A stretch of 64,000 nt of DNA from Whitmania pigra (taxonomy: Eukaryota; Annelida; Clitellata; Hirudinida; Haemopidae). The translations under genes were made by a program, and so were the position numbers. Below, piece after piece: positions 40,266 through 51,762 of this stretch. A model generated the notes under the pieces. The model did not search any database and was not told where the DNA came from. It was given only the letters and a program-made list of their open reading frames with translations. How positions within the stretch are numbered: position 1 is the stretch's first letter; the number at the start of each line of letters is the position of its first letter. The stretch spans positions 150,001 to 214,000 of the forward strand of contig JAJTWR010000042.1 of assembly GCA_021613335.1 (NCBI GenBank), given 5' to 3'.

Positions 40266-40861
40266 TATTATTAAATTATGATAAACGAATAAAAGTAATC
40301 ATATATCTGATTTCCTTCAAAAACAAAAAAAACTAGCAAGAAGACCATAAGTGCGAGTACAGTAAATATTGTATGAAGATCTGATCGAGAGATAAAACAT
40401 TTCGCATATTTCTATTATTTGTCCGACGAATAAGCCATTGTTTGAGCACAAATAAACTAACTTTTTAGCAACCACGTCCAGTGCGTTGAGGGAGTAGCAT
40501 CCGCTCTCCCAGTTATCAGTGCTTCCATCGGTGGCACAAGTCACTTTGTCTCTCCTCCCATAAAATACTTTGACAATGTGAATCAGTTGTCCCTCGGAAC
40601 AATTCAAATATGCCACCTCCCCTTCGCATGCCAACACCAACATTCCTTCTTCTGTCAATACAAATGCTTGTTGTGGATTATTTATCACATTATTATTTTA
40701 AGCCTTCCAAAAATTAAGCAGCTTTGTATTTCAAACATGTTATATTTTAAGTAATTCACTCGTTGTCGAATATAATTTCAAGACAACCCACCCTCGTCAT
40801 CGGTCGTGATGGATACGACAAAACAACACAACAATACGGCACAAATCTTGTTTATTCTCAT
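26092..40861 (-). CDS. ADGRL: Latrophilin-type adhesion GPCR, 21 coding exons, apparently complete
   Basis: Family role: cell-surface adhesion receptor that self-cleaves at its GPS and signals through G proteins. Exons in order of transcription: 40861-40792, 40651-40462, 39388-39282, 37519-37310, 35960-35869, 35733-35554, 35490-35310, 35226-35086, 34763-34552, 34488-34439, 34367-34244, 32364-32252, 31424-31322, 31250-31097, 30864-30798, 30639-30573, 30412-30312, 30146-29978, 27580-27464, 26888-26831, 26687-26092. All phases agree: 3102 nt, 1033 residues. Signal peptide 1-20; SUEL lectin about 32-121 with YGRRD and SDPCP; Ser/Thr/Pro-rich stalk 123-164; hormone-receptor motif about 165-224; GAIN 224-519; seven membrane segments about 525-775; cytoplasmic tail 778-1033. 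There is no olfactomedin domain, as in invertebrate Cirl/LAT-1. The intron after exon 6 starts with GC rather than GT. The last exon is GC-richer than the rest. The short exons are assigned by frame and homology and have not been checked against a transcript. Confidence 0.93.
27670..27800. repeat. (ATT)n array in a latrophilin intron
   Basis: ATT/GTT triplets in the intron between exons 18 and 19. Further ATT/GTT tracts lie at 28807-28960 and 29058-29153. Confidence 0.85.
29806..29953. repeat. (CCAT/CCGT)n array next to a latrophilin splice donor
   Basis: Tetranucleotide array ending about 25 nt from the donor of the TM6-TM7 exon (exon edge 29978). On the minus strand the reading frame of the exon stays open through the array (WMDG repeats) if the intron is kept. 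Confidence 0.95.
31783..31915. repeat. (ATT)n array in a latrophilin intron
   Basis: ATT array between the TM2 exon (31424) and the TM1 exon (32252). Confidence 0.9.
33240..33560 (+). pseudogene. Tc1/mariner-like transposase fragment in a latrophilin intron
   Basis: The plus-strand translation includes [16 protein letters not shown] and GIMVWGGI, matching the DDE core region of Tc1-like transposases, followed by a degraded segment. It lies antisense in the intron between the GPS exon (34244) and the TM1 exon (32364). No ends were found. Confidence 0.65.
34244..34488 (-). other. GPS autoproteolysis motif of the latrophilin (two exons)
   Basis: Two short exons (34488-34439 and 34367-34244) encode the GPS. 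Visible are [16 protein letters not shown], then [15 protein letters not shown]. These give the four conserved cysteines, both tryptophans and the HLT cleavage tripeptide. Cleavage is expected between Leu506 and Thr507, leaving a tethered agonist that begins TNFAVLM. In this family such a motif normally gives self-cleavage into two non-covalently associated fragments. The splice phases (0 in, 2 between, 0 out) join GAIN to TM1 without a gap. Confidence 0.9.
40133..40275. repeat. (ATT/GTT)n array in a latrophilin intron
   Basis: ATT with GTT blocks between the two SUEL exons (39388 and 40462). Confidence 0.9.
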
Positions 40862-41548
40862 CTGTAGAGAATGTAATCAATATTTCATTAATTTAACTAA
40901 TGAATGAAAATGACCAGATTGGAACATATATCTCTTTGAAAGAAAAGAAATAGTGATGCTATCTCTCTAATATTAAGATCTACACTAAAATGTTTCAATA
41001 TCCAGTATTCCCTTTTATTTAAACTCTTTCAACTTAAATTCCTTCTACAATTCTTATGTTTGTAAAAGATGGCAGATTACTGACATGTATTATGGTCCAG
41101 TTGAAATGTGTTTGCAATAATCATAAAAATGTGAATGATTGTGAGCATCAAAGAAACAAATCCAAATTTCAGTATTTATAATTTATATACTGAAATGTGG
41201 CAAATTAATGCTCAAACAGTTCAAAAATAAAGAGCAAATGCTTCAAATTTATAAATCTGAGTTATTACTTGAATGAATTCAAAACATAAATAATATTTTA
41301 AATGTTTATAAACTTTTATGGAAAATTAGTTAAAATCTTTTTTTAATTTAATAAAATCTAACAAATCATTCAAAAATTAAAAAAATTGAATATTTTAGAG
41401 AAATTGTGGCTGGAAATATACAAAAACATTTAGACAAATGCTGTCATTTGGAAAGTGTTGATGATAACCCAGGAGTGGGCTAATGCTCTTGTAAATTTAC
41501 ATAATTTTTAATTCACAACTATTAAAATACTTCAACTTCAAAACTTAC

Positions 41549-41600
41549 TCTAGCACAATTTTTTCTTGCGATTCAAATCCATAAACTTCTCTTTCAAAGC
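41549..41600 (-). other. Probable 5' UTR exon end of latrophilin
   Basis: The first coding exon begins directly after an acceptor (tctctacag then ATG at 40861), so a 5' UTR intron must lie upstream. The nearest good donor on the minus strand is GTAAGT at 41548-41543. I infer that the untranslated leader exon ends at 41549. Its 5' limit cannot be seen. Confidence 0.4.
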
Positions 41601-42406
41601 AGAAAACGAAACAGCAACAAAAATCACGTTGTTCGGGAAACGAAACTACAACCCAAATAGGCGCACAAATAGAATAAACTGTTCTTAAATTCAAGAGAGA
41701 CCTGAAAAAGCTTTTATCCACCAATACGTGTCTTTAAGCTGAAGCTCCAAGCAGAGAATAAATAACCTTTGTGTCGCACGCGGCGCTTAGCTGTGTCATG
41801 CCGATACGTCGATGTACTTGCTCCTTGATGCTTTTGTTGGTCTCATAAGATTTCCGACTCGAATTTAAATGCCACCTTCTGTTTTTATTTAACAAGATCA
41901 TTTCAGTATAAAAAGTGAAATTTACAAATTTACAACTTGTGTTCAAAGTTAATTTAATAACACAAATAGTTAGAAAGAAAACACAAAACTCGACTAGGCG
42001 GCATCAAATCAAACAAAGTCAGAAAGATTTACAAATAACATTTGAATTCATCTAGAGGACTAATAAATGTATAATTAATGGAAAGTGCACACGGTCCCAT
42101 AGAATTGGGGTATTTCCGTAACAATTTTCTTTTCAGACATAATAGACCGTATGCATCATGCATTTTATGTAATAAAATATAACTATTAAAATAGATTCAA
42201 ATTACGTCAATTAAAAGATAAACATTGTTATTGAATTGTGAAGTCCCATTGATGAAAAAATTGATGGCTAGCTCGTCGTACGCCAACTTTGGAATCCTCT
42301 GTGATATTATTATTTTAGCCGTTGTTGTTACTACTCCGTAATCCTTTTCGCTAATGTTATATTTTCTGGCATAATCAACAAAGTAATTAAATTCATTTCA
42401 ATAACA

Positions 42407-42583
42407 ATGAATCAAAAACAAGAAGAAAATTTGGTGCTTCTAGGCAGAGCAGCCAGGGGCTATATGTTGCGTCAGTTTGTTAATGGGGAAGCAAAAAAAG
42501 GTCGTGATTGTAATATTTTAAAACCGGGATCTCCAAACATTTCCAATGAGCACTTCCCCCCTTCTGCGTCTTCTTGGTCCTGA
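42407..42583 (+). CDS. Small ORF, 58 residues, with an IQ-motif-like segment
   Basis: I do not recognise this product. The ORF opens MNQKQEENLVLLGRAARGYM and continues LRQFVNGEAKKGRD. The LGRAARGYMLR segment fits an incomplete IQ motif (I/L-x4-RG-x3-R), which in other proteins binds calmodulin or its relatives. The ORF ends at TGA in 42581-42583, and AATAAA lies near 42713. A possible donor (AAAG|GTCGTG) inside it means it could also be the first exon of a spliced gene. It sits between the divergent latrophilin and PLAA genes. Chance is not excluded. Confidence 0.35.
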   Translation: MNQKQEENLVLLGRAARGYMLRQFVNGEAKKGRDCNILKPGSPNISNEHFPPSASSWS

Positions 42584-43395
42584 TCGAGTCAAATGTATTG
42601 AGTTAAGATAAAAATATAATATTCATTTTATTTCATTTAAACTATTTTACATATTTTTTAACGGGCCAAATTTAAACGACCGAAGCATTGATCTTTTTGA
42701 GTATTTTATGAAATAAAAGTTAAAGCTTAAATTTTAAACACCTTTCTACCTGATGAGGCATGGACTCCTAAATACACTCCAACTGTGTGTAGAAGTCCAT
42801 GGTTGAGGTAAACCATAAAATGAATCGAATTTTAATGATTTGTGGAATCAGGTTCTTTAATTGCAAACTTTTGAGTAATCATCCGCGCCACTTTCCTCCT
42901 ATATCATTCGACATGACTGATTGCACCAGCTAACCTCAAGTTACTAGTTACTGGCTTGTGAATGATTACTTCGAAAGCTTTCTAATGTAAACTTTCTCGT
43001 TATTAATTACCTCAAATGAAGGTGATGTAACTATGAATTTTACTAACATTATTACATTCAATGCACTCTGCGCGTTACCTTTACGATGATGAAGATCTTA
43101 TTATTATTAAACCAGCGCATATTAAAAAACCTCAATAATGTTTTTAAAGTTCTCAAACGGGTCCGGGAAACCCCAAGGACTATAGTAAATGACTTGAAAT
43201 GAAATCACGAAAATGAGTTTTGATGTGGATTATTGTCACGTGAATGTTCTCCGTGGCCTTCTCTTTCTTCTTTCTTTCTAGGCATTCATTCTGAAGATCT
43301 TCCAGACTCTGTGGGTCTCAATGAAAGTTCTTATGGAAGTCCAAATCAAAAACCGTTTTGAGAGGCTAAGACCTATCTTTTTTCATGAGCTTCAA

Positions 43396-44036
43396 CGACT
43401 CCGATAAGACTGCACCACTCTAATTGATGGTGAAGGATTTTTTTGGATTCTATCGGCAAATGATGAAAATTGCATTCGAGGTCCAATCTGAACTCCCAAG
43501 TACTTGTACGTTTCCACTATGGGGAGTGCCCTGATGTCATCATTCTGCAGTTTCAAGTACGGTTCTGGGTTCACTAACCATCTTTTCCGCGTGATGATCT
43601 CCGTTCTCATTGAAGCACACTTGGCTGGTTTTATGGTGAGTCCAACTTTGGCCGTAGAAATCTCTAGTTGTTGCAACATCACCTTCATTCCAATATTTGT
43701 GCTGGACAGTAATAGGAGGTCGCCCGCAAAGGCAATGTAGTTGCACTTCCCAGCGGATTTTTCTCCTGAGGTGACACCGATAGATACATCAAAATCACTG
43801 ACTACTGACATGTCAGTCACCCCATTGAATAACATCGGCGACATGACATCGCTTTGCCTAACTCCCCTACCGACCTGTATAGCTCTGCTATTATAATTCC
43901 CATTCTAATGTGGACTTGGTAATTTCTGTACAACTCCGAGAGATATCTTGTTAACAAAGGTGGTGCGCCGGGTCGAGAGGCTGCTCTGATAATCGATTCG
44001 TGAGAAACGGAATCGAATGCTTTCGATACGTCCTAT
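43396..44036 (-). pseudogene. R2-like LINE reverse transcriptase fragment
   Basis: Minus-strand translation: KAFDSVSHESIIRAASRPGA and LTRYLSELYRN, then after a frameshift SDVMSPMLFNGV, YIAFAGDLLLLS and KYLGVQIGP. These are RT motifs A, B, C and the following region of the R2 clade. Motif C normally reads FADD; here the first catalytic Asp is Gly (FAGD). A frameshift and this change make it dead. No 28S rDNA sequence flanks it. Confidence 0.75.
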
Positions 44037-44399
44037 TGTACACTGTAATTTTGGTAGATTTAGCAATTATTTCAATAATTTAAACTATTTTTATATAAAT
44101 TAAAATAGAAAACCAATTTTAATTTTAGTTTTCTTATTAATTTCTATTTTATATCAGGCTGGGTAATTCCATACAATGACTGGATGAGAAATATTTTCTC
44201 TGTTCATGGTTTTAGCTTCCAAAGTTCCCCTCTTCCTTGTTAAAAACCACTTTTTTGTTGGCTGGCACTGTTCCAAAAGGGTTATTTATCAAAGCTCTGG
44301 ACTTCATGACAACCAGATTATATAATCTCAATTTTTTTTTGCCTTATCAAATATTTCTGTCTCATCACTTCCACTTGGAAAAGAATATTCAACAAATCA

Positions 44400-45130
44400 A
44401 AAAACAAATCCATTTTGTATTTTTCATCTTTCTTAGTATTTGGATGGAAACCATAAAAAAGCCAAATTTTGTTTTTATCAAGCGACAACCAAAGGCCAGA
44501 TAGATTTATCAAGAACGCCAAAAGGATCGTCGTCCGGATCATTGAAAATTCAATAACACAGAAGATGGGATTTTTTTTCTGGCAGTCATCACTATGAAAC
44601 AGGCACTGAGTTCACTAGGCCGTAGCCAAGAACTCCTGAGACAGAATATCTGGCTCTAGTTTAAAAGACAGTCGCTAGGATCAACAATTATGCTAGAATA
44701 GATCTCATTCACCAGTAGGTTTAAGAAAAAAGAAAAAAACCTGCTGTAAAAAGACTGACACTGACGCACGTAAAGGACATGGGTAAACTTTGTCTAGCTG
44801 ATGTAGGTCAAATTTAACAAGTAACTCAACAAATTATCACCGAGTACTTGAACTAAGGAAGTCTTCACACATTGTTACAAAGACCATATGCAGATAATTT
44901 GTTAAATAATTTAACATGAGAAACAGAGTCAAAGGCATTATGAAAATTCAAAAAAATGGCATCCATATTCTGTTTGTTTTTAATGGTTAGTCTATTGTTG
45001 AGTTCATTCAAAAATATTGTTAATAGTTGATCTTGCTGGAATTAAGCCATGTTATCAAATAGGTTTTAAAAGTTTAACTTCGGGAATCAGAACAAAAACA
45101 TCCGCACTTATTACATATGCTCACCGTACT
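44400..45130 (-). pseudogene. CR1/Jockey-like LINE reverse transcriptase remnant
   Basis: The minus strand reads LNELNNRLTIKNKQNMDAIF, then LNFHNAFDSVSHVKLFNKLS and AYGLCNNV, the RT region around motif A (F.AFD). The downstream part is full of stops. A second degenerate copy of the upstream part is at 49950-50100. Confidence 0.65.
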
Positions 45131-45943
45131 ATAAGTTTTCATAAATAGTTTGCCAGAAAGTTGTCGATAAATATAAATTAAGTAGATTAATTAAAATATT
45201 AGAAATTAAATTTATTTGTGTATTTCGACTATGATGACGTTTTGCAGTCCGAATAAGTCTGGCTCAATTATTGGTGTAGGTTTCGTTCACTGTCGTAAGT
45301 GAGCTTTGGTCTACTTTCTGTTCCAGTCGTAATAAAAAAAATCACTTTCGATTGGTCACTAGTTCAACCAAAACTTGGATCGATCTCCTACCCATGGTTA
45401 ACATAATGATGATATTATTCTTACAATCCGTTCGACAACCAAAGAGGATCTCCCATGTTCATCTGTTTATGCTTGCTTAGGGAACCACCGTTAGACTTTC
45501 TGAAGAACTTTCCTCATCGCGTAGCAGCAATTAAACATTCTATGTTTCAGGCTACTTATCCCGATTTACAGACCAAATGAGGAACATAAAAATCCAGCAG
45601 CCTAGACAATGTAAACCATACCCTAATAAGCAATACCATTCACAACGCCTCAAGTTCTGGTTCGGATAGATTCGAACAAATCACCATTGCACCCTCCGTA
45701 TGAAGGCCCCTAATCCGATAATATCACCAGCTCAACAACAGAAAAAAGACCGGGAAGAAGAGTGGGCAGCTCTCTGGTGTGGGAGTATTTGTAGCGGAGC
45801 AATATAGATTTAAAAATACAGTTTGTTATTTATTTATTACGCGCAACATCCATGATTTTTGGAAATGAAGCTCCTAAAATCACGTAGCACATGATTTCAT
45901 ATCGCACTCGCACAAGCGTTTCGTCTGTTAGCCTCGTACAATC
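45131..45943. other. PLAA upstream region
   Basis: No ORF or clear TATA box. The PLAA promoter should lie here; no specific element can be named. Confidence 0.3.
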
Positions 45944-48900
45944 ATGGATACTTATAACCTTAGCTGCTCGCTGCATGGCCACGAAAAGGATGTACGGGGT
46001 CTTGCACCTCTTTACCAGCCAAATGGAGCATTTGTTTCAGTTTCGAGAGACATTACATCTAAAGTCTGGGCCAAAAATGAGTTAGTATTTTTATTTAAGT
46101 GAAAATCTTACCTAATAAATTAAGAAAATAAATTATGCATTAGTTCTAACTAGGTTCTGTATTGTGAAGTAACATTGTAGTTTTTTTCACCAACTCTCAA
46201 AAATTTATTCACTTAAATAACTTCTTTGTTTTTTTAAGATCTGATATGGGCTACCAAGAAGGCATGTCACTTGGAGGTCATGAGAATTTTGTCTCTTGTG
46301 TCTGTGTTCTTCCACCTGACTCAGATCACCCCCAAGGCCTCATCCTCACAGGAAGCAATGACTGCAGCATATTGGCTTACACCATCAATTCTCCTGCTCC
46401 CATATCTAAGCTTACTGGACATACCAATGCTGGTTTGTTATTTTCTAAGTAACATAGCATAGAAATATTTTGAGGTTATTTATTTAAAAATATTTTTCTT
46501 TTAGTTTGTGCCCTAGCTGCTGGCAAGTTTGGGATGTTTGTGAGTGGTTCATGGGATCACACTGCAAGGTTGTGGGTTAAGCAGGAGCACATCACAACTT
46601 TCATTGGTAAATTTAATTTTGGAAATACTGGTTTTATGTAAGAATTACAGACATTGGTTTTCTTTAATAGGACACGAGGCTGCAGTGTGGTGTGTTGCCA
46701 TTTTATCAGGAGATGAACGAGTTATCACCGGATCGGCTGATAAGACCATCAGACTGTGGAAGGAAGGGAAAGTCCAGCATGTATTCAAGGGTTGGTTAAG
46801 ATTTTTATTTGCTAATTACCGAATAACGATGACATCTTTATTGTGAAATTGCAGGTCACACAGATTGTGTCCGAGCTATCGCGATCATGGATTCAAATCA
46901 CTTTTTGTCTTGTGCTAATGACACGACCATTCGTTTGTGGGAGCTTTCAGGTACTTGTCATCGCATATTCACCGGACACTCGAACTACGTCTATTCTTTG
47001 GCTTGTTTGAGTCCAAATATGGAATTTGTTAGTTGCGGTGAAGATCGATCATTAAAGATTTGGAAAAATGGCGAATGCATTCAAACAATTGCACATCCTA
47101 CGCAATCTGTCTGGTGTGTTTGTGCACTTCCTAATGGTGACATTGCCACTGGAGCAAGGTAATTTTAATCTATTTTGGTTAGCAATGCTGGAAATTAATA
47201 CAAATATTATTGTTTTATGGCATTGTAGCGATGGAGTCGTGAGAATTTTTACGCAAGACCCTAGTAGGGTTGCCAAGCCTCAAGACGTCTCTGAGTATCA
47301 GGAATCAGTTGCTAAAAGCTCAATACCAGCTCAGATTGGTGACATGAAGACTGAAGAATTGCCTGGTCCTGATGCTCTGCATATACCTGGTGGGTGCTAT
47401 ATTCATAATGAGAGACCAACCTATTTTAATAATGACACAATCTCAATATGTGAACTACACAGATTACAAAATGATTTATTTCATTAGCATTAACATTTTT
47501 AATCGTAATTACATATTCACATACTGCTTTATTGCCTTAACGCATTAAATAGGAAAAAAGGAAGGTCAAACTTTAATGATTAGAAGAAAGAATGCCATTG
47601 AAGCTTATCAGTGGAGCCAGCTGAAGGGCGAGTGGCAGAAAGTTGGAGATGTTGTTGGAGGTGAATCAAGTGGTTCCAAGGAAAAGGATGCAATGTTTGA
47701 AGGAGAGGTTTGTTGTTTCTGTTCTCTTTGAGGGTAGACGGTGCATTTGTTAATGGGTTTTTACAAGTTAGGTTGGATAGATTTATTGAGAATCTTGATA
47801 GAGATGATTAATGAGGCGTTTGTAAATGTTAATTAATATTAATAATTGCTCACATCTTATTTCATTTACCTTTTGTAGAAATATGATTACGTATTTGATG
47901 TCAACCTGAGCGACGATCAGCCAATGCTAAAGCTTCCTTATAATTTGACTGAAGACCCTTACGTAGCTGCTCATAAATTCTTGGAAAGAAATAACTTGAG
48001 TCCACTATTCCTGGATGAAGTTGTTGCATTTATCCAGCAACAGACTGGGAATGTTAATCTGGGTAACACCGGATCCACATACGTAGATCCCTACAATGGT
48101 TTGCATTGTTATTTATTATCAGGATCTCAAATGTAAGCAAAATAAATTCTGCTCAAATTCCATCAGGTACCTCAAGATACGTCATGGGCAATAAGCTACC
48201 GACAGAAAATGGTCAGTCTCCTTCAAAACTATTTGGCTCACAAAATGGTGTGATTGTCATTTTTTTTTATTGCTGGCATAAAATGTTCTCATTTCTGGTT
48301 TGGCTTTATAGAAAAAAAGTCTGATTGGATTTACTTTCCTGAAAAGGAATTTATCAAGTTTGAACAGATTAATATAAATGGAATTATAGGTAGGTGATAT
48401 GATTTAAATAATGTGACATGCATTATAACGGAAATTGTCGACGACAGGAAAATTAGAGCAATTCAATGGCAATGTTGGACAGGAGGCATCGGTCAAAAAC
48501 AGTGATCTTCAGCAAATTAAATTTCTTCTGACGAACAAAAGTACATCGACTCAAGAGACATGTCAAACCATTCTCAAGATGCTGGACTGGCCTTCAGGTA
48601 ATGAGGTTTTTATTCTTCAAAGGGTTTTTCTAAGTTTTCTTATGGTCTTGTTTAAATTTTTAGAGCTGTTGTTTCCGGTCTTGGATGTTCTGCGTTACGT
48701 CTTCCTCAGTTCCGACCTGTTTGGTGGCTTGCTTTCCCTTAAAGAACCTTCACAACTTTTACAACTGTTCTTTGGAATTATCGATCAGGATAACGTCAAA
48801 AACCGATTTCTTGTAATGAGGGCAATCTGTAACCTATTTCAACATAGTTCTGGCAGGAAAGTTATTCTTGATAATGCCAGTATTTTGTTGGAGAATGTGG

Positions 48901-49235
48901 ATAAACTGAAAACCTGCACTGACAAGAATCTTCAGGTGGCAGTGTCTTCATTCTTCCTGAATCTTTCAGTTTTAACCCATCAACTAAGTAATGACATGTT
49001 AAAGTCTTCAATCTTGTCCAACATCAGCGATTTCTTCAATTTTGTTACAGATGAAGAGGCCTTTTTTAGGTACATTGTAGCGCTTGGAACTGTTGCCGTC
49101 AGTGATGAAATTTTTGTTGCCGTCATCAAATCGTTGGGTTTAGATGATTCTTTAAAGACTCATCGTTTCAGGTGTGAACCACCTTCAGAGAAAGTTAAGA
49201 AATCATCTGACTCTCTCCTTGCTTTGTTAGGTTAA
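45944..49235 (+). CDS. PLAA: PLAA / Doa1 (Ufd3) homologue, WD40-PFU-PUL, 12 exons, complete
   Basis: Family role: binds ubiquitin and p97/Cdc48 in ubiquitin-dependent degradation and sorting, in cytosol and nucleus. Exons: 45944-46080, 46239-46432, 46505-46606, 46671-46790, 46855-47158, 47229-47389, 47553-47707, 47879-48098, 48167-48247, 48312-48389, 48448-48597, 48664-49235. Every junction is GT-AG and keeps frame: 2274 nt, 757 residues (human PLAA is about 795). The N-terminal WD40 propeller (about 9-296) shows repeats such as [33 protein letters not shown] and [11 protein letters not shown]. The PFU ubiquitin-binding domain is about 385-460 ([10 protein letters not shown] onward). The PUL armadillo-like domain that binds p97 is about 500-757. 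The start ATG opens with [18 protein letters not shown], typical of the family. AATAAA lies at 49271-49276. The gene is convergent with lectin B and divergent from the latrophilin. Confidence 0.96.
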
Positions 49236-49270
49236 CATCCTTGATGACAAAGGATGAAAGAAAACTTGTT

Positions 49271-49276
49271 AATAAA
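49271..49276 (+). terminator. PLAA polyadenylation signal AATAAA
   Basis: A canonical AATAAA lies 36 nt after the stop codon at 49233-49235, the position expected for the 3' UTR end signal of the PLAA gene. Confidence 0.7.
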
Positions 49277-49949
49277 GTTTACACTAGTTTGGATTATTCC
49301 TGTTTATCTCTTGATTTACTGGGCTTTGTAATAATACATGGTGATCGAAAAGTAACTCCCTATTACATAATGATTGTAAGTTTTTTTTAATATATTGTAA
49401 TACATTTTCAGATTTGTTGCACACATTCCATGTTGTATGTGAATTAAATCTTTTTATTTTTTTTATAATGTTTATTTTATTAAAATTTCTTTGAAATGAA
49501 ATGTTTTTGCTGTTTATTGCTGTGTGCAATATAATTGTAGAACACTGCTCTGTCATTAAAATTTGCAAAGAAATATTTTCTTATCCGATTCGACATTCAT
49601 GATCAGCTTTCCTCTTTTTCTCATTTTGAAGGCAATTCAACACCAATATCAGAAAAAGTTATTTGCATAAATTAGCTAAATAAACGTGTTTACGTGTATT
49701 TTATTAACGTCCATTTCATGACTGGATAATTAGGACTGGTCTAAATAAACATACACGCGTTACAATTTTAAGCGACCTGGAACGGAAGTAAGTAGCAAAG
49801 ATCGTAAAATGAAATACATAGATAAGTACATAAATTATTATAGATAGTCATAAAACCACAGATTCATGAAATCATAGGTCTTAGATATTTTTAATTAAAT
49901 CAATCTGCTCAAACAATACATTTTTATCTCAAAATTTTTTACTTTCTTA

Positions 49950-50100
49950 GTCTATGTTAGATGTATTGAATAATACTGGTTATAGTTGATCTTGTTGGAA
50001 TGAAGCCATGGTGGTTTGTTATCAATTAGGTTGTGGATTTTAATAGTTTAAACACGGAGATCAGAACAAAAACATCCGCACTTATCGCTTACCAAGAGCA
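49950..50100 (-). repeat. Fragment of the same LINE family
   Basis: The segment shares long stretches with 45000-45120, for example TAGTTGATCTTG, GGAATNAAGCCATG and ATCAGAACAAAAACATCCGC. No reading frame is kept. Confidence 0.6.
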
Positions 50101-50578
50101 AACAAGTACATTGATACTTCAGTTAAAAATAGGAATCACAGTGATGTCGGATTGTATAAAGTATGATGCCAATGAAATGTAAGATGAAATGTATGGTGAA
50201 AATTAAAATACTACATTTTGGAGTTCGCACAAAAACTAAAAGTGTTCCATTCGACTAAAATATGTAGCATTGAAAATCTCATGAAAATATATTATTATTT
50301 ACTGGAGCCATATATTAATATGTTAAATTAATTATAACTATTGTTGCAAATATCATTGAAATTAATATATTCAATATATTACTGACCGCACCGAGTTTTT
50401 GCCTTGTCTTGTTCCCTGCAACTGTATCTGTCCATAAAACATCTTGTGTTTCACTGACACATTAATTATGAAATTGTTTTTGTTTGCTATTGAAGACTCT
50501 TTTCCTGTTACATTTTACTCTTAATTATCATTTCTTGGGAGTTCTTGTTGATATTTTTGAGCATGCAATGCTGTTTGT

Positions 50579-50660
50579 CTTGGGAAGGAGCGCTATATAA
50601 ATGGTTACAAGAAGCGCCTCTGACGCTCTGCATAGGGCGCTATATAAATGAAGTTAAAAT
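50579..50660 (+). mobile_element. Second SINE-like family, 3' fragment
   Basis: It matches the tail of the 14.9-kb copy, from CTTGGGAAGGAGCGCTATAT through the second GCGCTATATAAATGAAGTTA, with few differences. The head is missing, as in 5'-truncated retroposed copies. Confidence 0.65.
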
Positions 50661-51159
50661 TGAATAAATTTCGGCATCAGCGTACCGAGAAATCAGTCTT
50701 TGCCACCCTGAAGCATGGCTACTTTGCATAAGCAGTACCAGTTACAGCTTTCTCAACATCTGTGGTGGCTACCAGATGCGGAGTGTGTCACACACAGTTA
50801 TCATGCCGTGGCGACTGAATAAGCACAGTGGCATCACCGTCTGATCTTTTGTTAAGAATTTCATCGACGTCAGAATATTTTATCTTGCCCTCCTTAACCC
50901 CTTTACTATCTTCAACCTCTCTGTGATTTTCCATAAAAGCTTTCCTGAAATTACTGGCATTATCTTTAATTAGTGCTTTATATAAAATATTATAATAATT
51001 ACAATATATTATACTTCATTATTATTATAAGAGTTTATCAGTAAACTGCTTTTTGCGGGAAAACTGGACCTGACTGGAAGAAACGAGTGTGATTTTTGTA
51101 TTAAGCACACCAAGATGCTTAAGGATCACATGTTGTCTTCAAGTCAGAAAAATTGATGT

Positions 51160-51580
51160 AGACCAGTGTTATTTATGAATCATATACGGTTTTACAAAAA
51201 TATCAAGAAGCAAATTGACAGTTGTAGTTCAAGGCTGAGCATCAAGAAACTTTCTAGTTTACGATCAGTCACGTGTTTTCCCAATGATATATTTTTCAAT
51301 CATGTCTTGTTCAATCATATTGTCCAATCTTATCGAAATCTAATTCTTCGTGAATCATTAAGCTTTGAAACTTGAAAAACAATTATTTCAGTTCAAGGGT
51401 GGTTTCCTTATGGAATAAACTAGATAAGGACACCATCCATGCTGACACTTTAGATAAATTCAAAATTTACTTAAGTAAATTCGGATATTAGGACTAAAAA
51501 GAGTTGTTATTACACAGATCCAGGTCTTCTTAACCACTATAAATAATTGTTATGTTATGTTATGTTAATATTATGGGTGA
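51160..51580 (+). pseudogene. CR1/L2-like LINE 3' end
   Basis: The plus strand reads LRSVTCFPNDIFFNHVLFNH and SRVVSLWNKLDKDTIHADTL, then DKFKIYLSKFGY, which matches the ORF2 C terminus of CR1-type LINEs (VVxxWNxLP ... LxxFKxxL). It ends in a short TATGT repeat tail near 51555, as many such LINEs do. Confidence 0.6.
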
Positions 51581-51762
51581 AGTGCCAAAAGCTTGGGCTT
51601 AAAATGAACGAGTTATCTCTGATGGATCAGAATTTTATTCAAAAACTTCAAGCATTAACTTTGGAATATATTATTTTAAAAAATCTCTGAAGTTCAAAAA
51701 GTTGCTGATTAGCAATCAAAAAATATATCGAGTGCTTGGTAGAATTTTTGTTCTGTTGTCTT

